Assembly: GCA_002256535.1 (NCBI GenBank)
Contig: NMUJ01000006.1
Span: forward strand, 1 to 24,263
Source: Caldifarciminota bacterium 4484_18
GTDB lineage: Bacteria; Hydrothermota; UBA3073; NMUJ01
DNA: 24,263 bases
Direction: 5' to 3'
Shown: positions 7,184 through 13,865 of the stretch, in pieces
Numbering within the stretch: the stretch's first letter is position 1
Layout of the letters: the number at the start of each line of letters is the position of its first letter
Made by a program: the position numbers and the translations under genes
The notes under the pieces: generated by a model
The model's input: the letters and a program-made list of their open reading frames with translations, nothing else
Told to the model about the DNA's origin: nothing
Database searches by the model: none

Positions 7184-9163
7184 ATGGCTTGGTATTTATT
7201 ACTTATTTTATCCGTAGGAGGGCATATGGAAGCACGTGGCATGTGGATACAAGCCAGCTTCATAAGGGATCCCAAAAACGTTGAGAAGATTGTCCAATCC
7301 ACCAAATCCCACAATTTCAACCTACTCATCGTACAGTGTGTAGTAGGTGGTTACGCATATTATGATTCGAAAATCCTCCCCAAATCCGACTATATTCGCA
7401 AATATAAAGATTACGATCCACTCCGCGAGTTCATCCGCTTATGTCACAAAAATAACATACAGGTACATGCATGGGTTAACACCTATGTCATATGGTCGAG
7501 CGACGAACCCCCAAAAGCTCCCAACCACGTACTTAACCTACACCCTGACTGGACCTTAATCGACGATAGAGGTATACCCATGTCAGGTTACACCAGAAGA
7601 GACTGGCTCTCAAGAGGGGTTGAAGGCATCTACCTCAACCCGCGGCTCGACTCGGTCAAGGATTACCTCACCTCCATCTTCCTCGAAATTGTGAGTAATT
7701 ACGATGTCGATGGTGTACATTTCGATTTCGTACGTTTCCCTGGTACAAAATATGGTTACTCCGATATCGAACGCCAATATTTCATCGACCTACATGAAAG
7801 TTGGGACCCCGCTCTTCTACCCGATAACTCACGTAGCCATGCACCCGAACGTGACCTACATCGTGGCTTCTCCCCTTATGATGCATGGACCCGCTACTAC
7901 AACCTCATCTGGAATAGCGAACGTGCGCATGCAGTTACAGAGCTCGTCTCCCGTGTCTACAATGAAGTTAAACGCATAAAACCCAACGTTATTGTTTCAG
8001 CTGCCGTCTTCGCACACGCAGGTACCGCTTTCTACTGGGTACAACAGGTGTGGCAGACATGGCCCCAACTCGGTATCATCGATCTATTAATCCCCATGGC
8101 CTATACCTATCCAGAAGATATGGTGGTGAAGCTTGCCACATCTGTCAAAGAGAACGCACGCAGTCGTCTCGCTTATATAGGGTTGGGTGCATATACGAAG
8201 CCTGTTCATAACATAATCTCTGAGATCAAATCCTGTCGTGCTCACACCCACATAGATGGATGGGTGCTATTTCTCGACAACCCCCCCTTCGATAAACAAG
8301 CGTACCTTGATACACTTTGCCAGCATGTATCTGAAGATTGGGTACCCGCCCCCACTATCGACAACCCCGTGGTAGCTATAGTCGATCACCGTAAGGTTTA
8401 CCTCAACGAAATACGTATGATACAAAATGCAGGCGAACCCTTACGAGCTGCCCTCCTACGTTGGCTCGATTATTACCTACTCTATCGTGAAGCCTATCGG
8501 CGTGGCTACGTTGCGTGGGAGGATTCACTATATTTTGATAACCTTCAACAAGCTTTCCGCTCACCCAGCAGCTTCCTCAACACCTTGCTAACACTTGGGT
8601 TGGATGAAGCGCACCTTCATAATGATCTACAGCAACGCATCATGATATATAAGCTGTTGAACGATGAGGTCTATAGAAAAGTACACATATCGAGTTCCAC
8701 CCTCGTACGTGTACCCAAGCTTGCCGAATATCGTACCTTCTTCGTAAGCCTACCTAAGGACAGCACCCTCTGGCTACATACACTCAAACGTATGAAGCTA
8801 CATCTCGTATTGTATCAACTACAAAAGGGTAAAGATTTCGCCGACCTTGCATATAGGTTCTCTGAGAATCGCAAATCCGTCATCGGTGGCTACTCAGGTA
8901 TAGCTAATTTACGTGAAGATAATTGGATCACAAGCGTCTTACGTACCCTACATGAGGGTGAATTCAGCCCCCCCGTAAGTACATCGCTCGGTCTGGTAAT
9001 TTTCAAAGTCGACACCATCTACGCAGAAGAAGCACGCCCATATGGTGAACTACCACCACACCTCCAACGTACTGTATTCAATGAACTCCTACGTCAGCGT
9101 TATGATGAATTTATCTCTACCCTACGTAACCGCTCTCGTATCCAGATCCTTCTGGAAGAGTGA
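7184..9163 (+). CDS. GHL10 glycosidase domain fused to SurA-like chaperone/parvulin domain
   Basis: A 659-residue protein with three parts. Residues 1-14 are a short hydrophobic, uncharged signal-like sequence (MAWYLLLILSVGG). Residues about 17-385 are a DUF187/GHL10 glycosyl-hydrolase-like TIM barrel: EARGMWIQASF opening, HAWVNTY, NPRLDSVKDYL, the acidic VDGVHFDFVRFPG (about 175-187) and LLIPMAYTYP. Residues about 394-508 look like a SurA/PrsA-type N-domain (NPVVAIVDHRKVYLNEI then helices). Residues about 510-612 are a parvulin domain: GKDFADLAYRFSEN, IGGYSGI, LHEGEFSPPV, GLVIFKVDTIY. E. coli DigH (YddW), also GHL10, digests denuded peptidoglycan glycans. It follows sucD by 7 bases and converges on the small Omp85 gene. 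A second start at 7226 with its own SD would drop the signal. Domain calls are by motif; the joint function is inference. Confidence 0.85.
   Translation: MAWYLLLILSVGGHMEARGMWIQASFIRDPKNVEKIVQSTKSHNFNLLIVQCVVGGYAYYDSKILPKSDYIRKYKDYDPLREFIRLCHKNNIQVHAWVNTYVIWSSDEPPKAPNHVLNLHPDWTLIDDRGIPMSGYTRRDWLSRGVEGIYLNPRLDSVKDYLTSIFLEIVSNYDVDGVHFDFVRFPGTKYGYSDIERQYFIDLHESWDPALLPDNSRSHAPERDLHRGFSPYDAWTRYYNLIWNSERAHAVTELVSRVYNEVKRIKPNVIVSAAVFAHAGTAFYWVQQVWQTWPQLGIIDLLIPMAYTYPEDMVVKLATSVKENARSRLAYIGLGAYTKPVHNIISEIKSCRAHTHIDGWVLFLDNPPFDKQAYLDTLCQHVSEDWVPAPTIDNPVVAIVDHRKVYLNEIRMIQNAGEPLRAALLRWLDYYLLYREAYRRGYVAWEDSLYFDNLQQAFRSPSSFLNTLLTLGLDEAHLHNDLQQRIMIYKLLNDEVYRKVHISSSTLVRVPKLAEYRTFFVSLPKDSTLWLHTLKRMKLHLVLYQLQKGKDFADLAYRFSENRKSVIGGYSGIANLREDNWITSVLRTLHEGEFSPPVSTSLGLVIFKVDTIYAEEARPYGELPPHLQRTVFNELLRQRYDEFISTLRNRSRIQILLEE
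7215..7222 (+). promoter_or_regulatory. strong ribosome binding site inside the signal-sequence coding region
   Basis: TAGGAGGG lies three bases before the in-frame ATG at 7226, while the upstream ATG at 7184 has no Shine-Dalgarno. A G-rich run is unusual on this C-rich strand. It may mark the true start or a second start giving a product without the hydrophobic N-terminus. Confidence 0.55.
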
Positions 9164-9175
9164 TCACTCCTCCAG
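9152..9175. terminator. 24-base near-perfect palindrome spanning two convergent stop codons
   Basis: The left half CTGGAAGAGTGA and right half TCACTCCTCCAG are reverse complements at 11 of 12 positions, with a perfect 12-base core GAGTGATCACTC. The two TGA stops touch at the centre (TGATCA). Both mRNAs would end in a hairpin with a small GAUC-type loop. There is no T-tract, so termination is plausible but unproven. Confidence 0.5.
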
Positions 9176-10387
9176 TTTCATCTCCACATGTAGCTTACCC
9201 TTATGTACATCCATATATGGGAAAGCCACACTCACCTGCACCGTAGTCTTACCAGCCTGTAGCTCTAAACCCACCCCTACACTCCATACGAGTTCACCCG
9301 TATATGCAATATCCATCAACCCATACAACCCATGCAGATATGGTTCAACCGCTATTCGTACAAATTTAGGCACTTTAATCTCCCCTTTATAGAAGCCACG
9401 TAGGTTATCACCCCCTAATTCCCAGTACCGATACACCACATCCGCATCTGTATACCCACCAGCTACCCCCACACGTACATATTTGCTAACCCATCGCAAC
9501 TCACCATAACCATACAGTTCACCGCAATACCCGAGTCTGCTCATCAACACCAACCTCTCACCCCTGTATCTCATATTTAACATACCGCCATAGTTTATAT
9601 TTCGATATGGATAGAGATTAACCCTACGTTCGAACTCCACCCCCACCTCGTACGTTGTTAATGGATAAAATACTCCCACCCCCAAACTGTATTCACCGAA
9701 CCCCTCCATCACCCTATACGATAGTGTGGTCTGCCACATAAATAGTTCACGCACCAGAACAGGCTCCCGATACAAAATATACAAGCTACCGTGCTCACCG
9801 TGTTTCCTACCATCTATCTCAATACGTTCGGCACGCCCCCAAAAATTACACGAACTCAACCTCACATTAGCATCAACCCAACCACCTACATACCCATAAA
9901 ACCTTACATGTTGTGGTCTCACCCATAACACCACATCAACACTATCCCCCCCTATTGGGATGAGCTTCACCCCCATATCGGTGGCCACCCCCATCCTCAT
10001 CACCCTACGTTGTAGCTTACGCAACCCGCTCAACCTAAACGGTGCACCAGTGAGCAAACATCCACTACACAGTTTCCATTTCGGTAACTTCATACCCTCA
10101 ACTTCCACCCTACGTACATATCGCAACCCTCCCTCATGTATCTTTAGCATCATAAAGATGGTATCAGCCTGTACTCTAATATCCTCGACCCCAATCTCAG
10201 CAAATGGATATCCATTCTCCCCATATAGTTCGAGTATCTCCTCCACAGCGCACCTAAACCTGTTTGTATCAAATATCCCCCCCTTCAATGGTTCCAATAT
10301 CTCATACACCACACTATCGGTAAGTAAATAATTACCGGTTATACCTACATCACCTAATACCCACCCCCACAAGAAGATTATCCACAT
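9164..10387 (-). CDS. small Omp85/BamA-superfamily outer-membrane protein
   Basis: A 407-residue predicted outer-membrane barrel. The first 11-12 residues (MWIIFLWGWVLG) look like a very short signal sequence, and an in-frame TAG just upstream excludes a longer start. POTRA-like modules span about 13-85 (DVGITGNYLLTDSVV opening) and 89-156 (VRRVEVEGMKLPKWKL). From about 161 on there are alternating aromatic strands ending near the Omp85 loop-6 motif in ELGGDNLRGFYKGE. The last residues are KLEE rather than the usual terminal Phe. It is shorter than BamA (typically several POTRAs and over 550 residues), so it is a specialised paralogue rather than the core assembly factor. It is the last of three genes, overlapping the HNH gene by one base (TAATG). 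It converges on the glycosidase-SurA fusion. Confidence 0.8.
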   Translation of the reverse strand: MWIIFLWGWVLGDVGITGNYLLTDSVVYEILEPLKGGIFDTNRFRCAVEEILELYGENGYPFAEIGVEDIRVQADTIFMMLKIHEGGLRYVRRVEVEGMKLPKWKLCSGCLLTGAPFRLSGLRKLQRRVMRMGVATDMGVKLIPIGGDSVDVVLWVRPQHVRFYGYVGGWVDANVRLSSCNFWGRAERIEIDGRKHGEHGSLYILYREPVLVRELFMWQTTLSYRVMEGFGEYSLGVGVFYPLTTYEVGVEFERRVNLYPYRNINYGGMLNMRYRGERLVLMSRLGYCGELYGYGELRWVSKYVRVGVAGGYTDADVVYRYWELGGDNLRGFYKGEIKVPKFVRIAVEPYLHGLYGLMDIAYTGELVWSVGVGLELQAGKTTVQVSVAFPYMDVHKGKLHVEMKLEE

Positions 10388-10899
10388 TAAACCCTATGTT
10401 TAAGGAATAAGTACTTCTCCCACCTCGAATCCGGTATATCTGGTAGGTTAAGCATAAAATAATAAGGCTTGAACGGCTTCCTACGTAACTTCATACCAGC
10501 CTCCTCAGGTGTACGGTTACCTTTACGGTTGTTACACTTAACACATGCGGTTACAAGGTTATCCCACGTGTCACGTCCACCACGATTTTTTGGTATCACA
10601 TGATCGATCGTAAGGTCACCACCTTTTGCCCCACAGTACTGACACGTATGGTTGTCGCGTTTCAATATATTTTTACGTGTAAGCGGTGGCCACCTATTAT
10701 CCACACGTATGTAAGTTTTGAGCCTTATCACACTCGGTGCTGGATATACACCGTTCACACTATGTAAATCGAAACTACGCCGCTCAACAAGTTCCGCCCT
10801 ACCCGTAAGCATTAACACTGCCGCACGCTTCATTATGGTAATACTAAGCGGCTCGTAGTTTTGGTTCAACACCAGCACCTTCTGCTTAAGTTTGTTCAT
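10387..10899 (-). CDS. HNH endonuclease family protein
   Basis: 170 residues with an N-terminal module VLVLNQNYEPLSITI that recurs in a widespread family of stand-alone HNH proteins. It is followed by the HNH core at about 95-135: TCQYCGAKGGDLTIDHVIP, NRGGRDTWDNLV and CVKCNNRKGNRTP. The two Cys pairs (CQYC, CVKC) form the structural zinc site. The D-H pair plus the Asn of DNL and the final CN supply the metal-dependent nuclease residues. The catalytic set is intact. It lies between a membrane protein gene (14-base overlap) and the Omp85 gene (1-base overlap), an odd setting for a nuclease. No methyltransferase, integrase or intron signature is nearby, so a restriction or homing role is not indicated. 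The biological substrate is unknown. Confidence 0.9.
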   Translation of the reverse strand: MNKLKQKVLVLNQNYEPLSITIMKRAAVLMLTGRAELVERRSFDLHSVNGVYPAPSVIRLKTYIRVDNRWPPLTRKNILKRDNHTCQYCGAKGGDLTIDHVIPKNRGGRDTWDNLVTACVKCNNRKGNRTPEEAGMKLRRKPFKPYYFMLNLPDIPDSRWEKYLFLKHRV

Positions 10900-11422
10900 C
10901 CTCAGTCCGCCACTTTAATATTAATAACCTATCTTCACCACGCTCCAACTCCTTCGCCATCATGTATGCTAATTGTTCCATTACACGTGGCACCCTATAA
11001 AACCATAACGGTACACGTCGCCATATTCTATGTGCGAGCTTTATCTTATAAAACACCCTTGTAGCCCAATCCCACATCACCACCCACTGCCACCCTCTCC
11101 CCATACGGGTGAGCCAGCGCAACTTCTCCGTATACGTGAAGCTATTCGCTACCAATACTATCATCCCTGCCATATACCACGTGTAAAGTACAACCAACAC
11201 CGCACGGTTCTCCATTAACATCAACCTACCTTCACCCCACCCATATATCAGCAATATAATCATACCAGCAGCTACCCCTGTACTTAACATATACTTGCCA
11301 AACCTACGATCTATGAACCCCACAACCGTCATCATTGCCAATACATACCACCACACCACTGGATATTGTACCATCACCGGTATTATACCGACCCCTATCA
11401 CTGCAACTATGCGTCTCCACAT
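10886..11422 (-). CDS. hypothetical multi-pass membrane protein
   Basis: 178 residues that I do not recognise. There are about four hydrophobic segments: roughly residues 4-36 (two close helices rich in Val, Ile and Trp), 44-61 (YMLSTGVAAGMIILLIYG) and 74-95 (AVLVVLYTWYMAGMIVLV). They are followed by a basic, Trp-rich amphipathic C-terminal part to about 165 (KIKLAHRIWRRVP). The layout of several helices then a basic cytoplasmic tail faintly recalls EcfT-type transporter subunits, but I see no diagnostic Ala-Arg-Gly motif. It heads a minus-strand set with the HNH and Omp85 genes, overlapping HNH by 14 bases. TATCTT ends five bases before the ATG and no Shine-Dalgarno is present, so its mRNA may be leaderless. 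Confidence 0.65.
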   Translation of the reverse strand: MWRRIVAVIGVGIIPVMVQYPVVWWYVLAMMTVVGFIDRRFGKYMLSTGVAAGMIILLIYGWGEGRLMLMENRAVLVVLYTWYMAGMIVLVANSFTYTEKLRWLTRMGRGWQWVVMWDWATRVFYKIKLAHRIWRRVPLWFYRVPRVMEQLAYMMAKELERGEDRLLILKWRTEDEQT

Positions 11423-11427
11423 CTATA

Positions 11428-11456
11428 AAGATAAAGCCTTAACCCACAATCATCAA
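11428..11456 (-). promoter_or_regulatory. predicted leaderless promoter of the membrane protein-HNH-Omp85 set
   Basis: Minus-strand TTGATG (11451-11456) and TATCTT (11428-11433) are separated by 17 bases. The -10 ends five bases before the ATG at 11422, so the transcript would begin at or near the start codon. The hexamer TATCTT is the same as before the FemAB-like gene. Confidence 0.45.
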
Positions 11457-11498
11457 CCACACTTATGATCTTTACATGCTGGCTGATTTCACCGATAG

Positions 11499-11525
11499 TT
11501 GACATCACCCATTTACCTTTAAATT
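11499..11525 (+). promoter_or_regulatory. predicted promoter of the lapA-galT-galK set
   Basis: TTGACA (11499-11504) is a perfect -35. The -10 is less clear; TAAATT (11520-11525) at 15-base spacing is the best candidate. The Shine-Dalgarno follows at 11534-11538. The longer frame starting at 11465 would begin upstream of this promoter and is unlikely. Confidence 0.4.
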
Positions 11526-11533
11526 CTATAGCT

Positions 11534-11538
11534 GGAGG
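11534..11538 (+). promoter_or_regulatory. ribosome binding site deciding the lapA start
   Basis: GGAGG four bases before the ATG at 11543. It selects the 103-residue product over the longer frame from 11465, whose extra residues lack the character of a LapA N-terminus. Confidence 0.7.
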
Positions 11539-11542
11539 CCTC

Positions 11543-11854
11543 ATGCGTATAGTGGCACTGTTGATACTCAGTTTAATCTACCTACTGGCAATCGTGGTGG
11601 GGGCACAGAATTATCACACCACTGTCACCATACGCATTCTCACCAAACAGATACCCAACATTCCCGTACTATATTTAGTCCTCATCATAGTAGCTGCTGG
11701 CATGATATTTGTGTTTATACCGCTCATTATCGACGAACTCCACCTACGACGTGAGATATCACGCCTTACGAAAGAGAACACAAAACTCTCACAGGAGATC
11801 GACTCCCTTCGCCGTAGTATTATAGAGCCTACCGATGTCGGAACTGAGACTTAA
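11543..11854 (+). CDS. LapA-domain (DUF1049) inner-membrane protein
   Basis: 103 residues. Two hydrophobic helices (RIVALLILSLIYLLAIVVGA, then LYLVLIIVAAGMIFVFIPLI) flank the short periplasmic stretch QNYHTTVTIRIL, the typical Q-N followed by a V-x-I-x-x-L pattern of DUF1049. A cytoplasmic coiled coil follows (REISRLTKENTKLSQEIDSL). E. coli LapA takes part in lipopolysaccharide assembly; in other bacteria the family is of unknown role. It leads the plus-strand galactose set and overlaps galT by 20 bases, so the two are transcribed together. The tail after the coiled coil (EPTDVGTET) is partly dictated by the galT start region. The family is fairly sure; function here is inferred. Confidence 0.8.
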   Translation: MRIVALLILSLIYLLAIVVGAQNYHTTVTIRILTKQIPNIPVLYLVLIIVAAGMIFVFIPLIIDELHLRREISRLTKENTKLSQEIDSLRRSIIEPTDVGTET

Positions 11855-12695
11855 CCCCACAACCGGCGAATGGGTAATAGTTGCCACCCACCGTGTTGAC
11901 CGCCCATTTCTACCCAAAGATATATGTCCATTCTGCCCAGGCTCACCTAATATACCCGATACCTATGACGTCATGATCTATCCAAACGATTTCCCAAGCT
12001 TGATGACACCCGCACCACCCATCGAGATAGAACCACCTACGTTTTCGAAGGTTGCCCCCATCGAAGGCTTCTGTGATGTCGTACTATACTCACCAAAACA
12101 TGATGCCACATTGGGTACACTTCCCCTCGACGATGTTATAAAAGTTATCCAGCTCTGGCAATCCCGCTACCACGAGCTTGCCCGCTACGCTCACATAAAA
12201 TATGTGCTTATATTTGAAAACCGTGGCAAAGAGGTAGGTGTCACCATTCACCATCCCCATGGCCAAATCTACGCATTTCCATTCATCCCACCTATACCTG
12301 CAAAGGAGCTACACCATAGCCAAACTTATCGTAACGCGCATGGTAGCTGCCTATTCTGTGATATACTTGCTGAAGAGCTACAACTACATACTCGTATCGT
12401 TATGGAGGATGACCACTTTGTCACCTTCGTACCATTTTTTGCCAAATATCCCTATGAGGTACACATCTACCCACGTCGTCATATACAACACATAACCGAA
12501 CTAACTCACAACGAAGTTACCTCATTAGCTCACACCCCTTACCCCTACTATCACTTCCATATCGAGTTTTACTCTCCTTACATAACACGTGATAAGTTGA
12601 AATATCTCGCAGGTTGTGAACAAGGTGCTGGCGTTGTCATCAACTCCATACCACCTGAAACCTCAGCTGCTAAGTTACGGTCCATCGATGGATAA
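11835..12695 (+). CDS. galT: galactose-1-phosphate uridylyltransferase with apparent internal deletion
   Basis: Leloir enzyme exchanging UDP between UDP-glucose and galactose-1-phosphate. Family features are LNPTTGEWVIVATHRVDRP, the zinc Cys pair ICPFCPG, LIFENRGKEVGVTIHHPHGQ with the active-site H-P-H-G-Q, a second CLFC pair, and FAKYPYEVHIYPRRH. The C-terminal HFHIEFYSP and LKYLAGCEQGAGVVIN are also present. At 286 residues it is short. Between HNEVTSLA and PYYHFHIEF the family normally has about 35 more residues, including a helix and the strand ending in a Q/G-A-P turn; here they are absent with the frame kept (near 12535-12550). Activity is therefore doubtful. It overlaps lapA by 20 bases and galK by 8. 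Identity is sure; whether the gap is natural is not. Confidence 0.88.
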   Translation: MSELRLNPTTGEWVIVATHRVDRPFLPKDICPFCPGSPNIPDTYDVMIYPNDFPSLMTPAPPIEIEPPTFSKVAPIEGFCDVVLYSPKHDATLGTLPLDDVIKVIQLWQSRYHELARYAHIKYVLIFENRGKEVGVTIHHPHGQIYAFPFIPPIPAKELHHSQTYRNAHGSCLFCDILAEELQLHTRIVMEDDHFVTFVPFFAKYPYEVHIYPRRHIQHITELTHNEVTSLAHTPYPYYHFHIEFYSPYITRDKLKYLAGCEQGAGVVINSIPPETSAAKLRSIDG

Positions 12696-13812
12696 ACAGA
12701 CATTACGTGATAAATTCCTATCCCTTTATGGTTCAGGCGATATAGTGGAGGTATCCGCACCCGGCCGTATCAATCTCATCGGTGAACATACTGATTACAC
12801 CGGCGGTTACGTGTTACCTGCGGGTATACAAAACATACAGTGCCACTTACTGTTTAGGCCACGCCACGATTACCAGGTTAGGTTGTACGATGCCAAGTTT
12901 GACGAGACACTCGAATTCTCCCTACTTGAAATAACCCTCGATCCTCCTGGTTCATGGACTAACTACCCCAAATCAGTTGCACTCGCCCTCCAAGAAGCCG
13001 GTTACGAGCTACTTGGGTTCGATGGCTTATTATATAATGAGGTACCCATAGGTGCCGGTATATCATCCTCTGCTTCGTTAGAGGTAGCACACGCCCATGC
13101 GTTTATTAAATCCTCAAATCTCGACCTCCCCCCAAAACGTATAGCCACCCTCTGTCAACGTGCAGAGAACAAGTTCGTAGGAGTCCAGTGTGGTATCATG
13201 GACCAGATGGCATCCGTGCTTGCCAAACCTGGCAACTTCATATTCCTTGATACCCACTACCTTACGTACCACTACCTGGAGTTTGATACCACAAGCTTCA
13301 CAATCCTCGTCATCGATACCAAGGTCAAACGTGCCCTCGCTGCCTCCGAATACAATAAACGGCGTGCCGAAGCCGAGGCCGGTATCGAGCTTTTAAAGAG
13401 ACACCACCCCGAATACAAGCTACTACGTGAGGTACCTTCACATGTCATCAATAAGTTATCGCTTTCACCTACGTTACATAAACGGCTCAAACACATCGTA
13501 GAAGAGAACCTACGCGTACTGGAAGCTGAATCCGCCCTCCGTGAAGGTGATTACATAAAGCTTGGCGAGCTACTGTTTGAATCACACGAAAGCCTACGTC
13601 ACCTTTATGAGGTGAGCTGCCCCGAACTCAACTTCCTCGTCGATACAGGTAAGCGGTTAGGTTGCCTCGGTGCACGCCTTATGGGTGCAGGCTTCGGTGG
13701 TGCCACCATACATTTGTTGAAGGGCGACCCATCCTCTTACATCCAAGAGCTCACCCACCTGTATGAGGACAAGTTCCGCATAACACCAGGTGTATATCGT
13801 ATCAGTTTATAA
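12688..13812 (+). CDS. galK: galactokinase
   Basis: GHMP-family kinase phosphorylating galactose at C1; 374 residues, normal length. The N-terminal signature is GRINLIGEHTDYTGGYVLPA, with the sugar-contacting residues. The ATP loop is PIGAGISSSASLEVA, the catalytic region CGIMDQMASVLAKPGNFIFLD carries the active Asp, and RALAASEYNKRR and GARLMGAGFGGATIHL near the C-terminus complete the GHMP fold. I take the start at 12688 (MDKQTLRDKFLSLYG), overlapping the galT stop by 8 bases. The longer frame from 12616 would run well back into galT and has no ribosome site. Together with galT it forms the Leloir pathway; galE is not in the window. Confidence 0.95.
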   Translation: MDKQTLRDKFLSLYGSGDIVEVSAPGRINLIGEHTDYTGGYVLPAGIQNIQCHLLFRPRHDYQVRLYDAKFDETLEFSLLEITLDPPGSWTNYPKSVALALQEAGYELLGFDGLLYNEVPIGAGISSSASLEVAHAHAFIKSSNLDLPPKRIATLCQRAENKFVGVQCGIMDQMASVLAKPGNFIFLDTHYLTYHYLEFDTTSFTILVIDTKVKRALAASEYNKRRAEAEAGIELLKRHHPEYKLLREVPSHVINKLSLSPTLHKRLKHIVEENLRVLEAESALREGDYIKLGELLFESHESLRHLYEVSCPELNFLVDTGKRLGCLGARLMGAGFGGATIHLLKGDPSSYIQELTHLYEDKFRITPGVYRISL

Positions 13813-13831
13813 TCTCGCTCAGGGTTATGGG

Positions 13832-13859
13832 TTGACTACCCTTACATACCGTATATCTC
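13832..13859 (+). promoter_or_regulatory. predicted promoter for the sugar ABC ATPase, probably leaderless
   Basis: TTGACT (13832-13837) is followed by TATCTC (13854-13859) at 16 bases, or TATATC (13852-13857) at 14. The -10 ends six to eight bases before the ATG at 13866. No Shine-Dalgarno precedes that ATG, so the mRNA may start at the start codon. Confidence 0.45.
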
Positions 13860-13865
13860 TATAAC

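Noticed and set aside
10886..11422. Assignment of the membrane protein as an EcfT/CbiQ transporter subunit
   Set aside because: The general layout is similar, but I see no conserved Ala-Arg-Gly coupling motif and no neighbouring ECF ATPase; left as hypothetical.
13821..13842. AGGGT/ACCCT inverted repeat after galK as terminator
   Set aside because: Only 5 bp, no T-tract, and it overlaps the -35 of the next gene's promoter.
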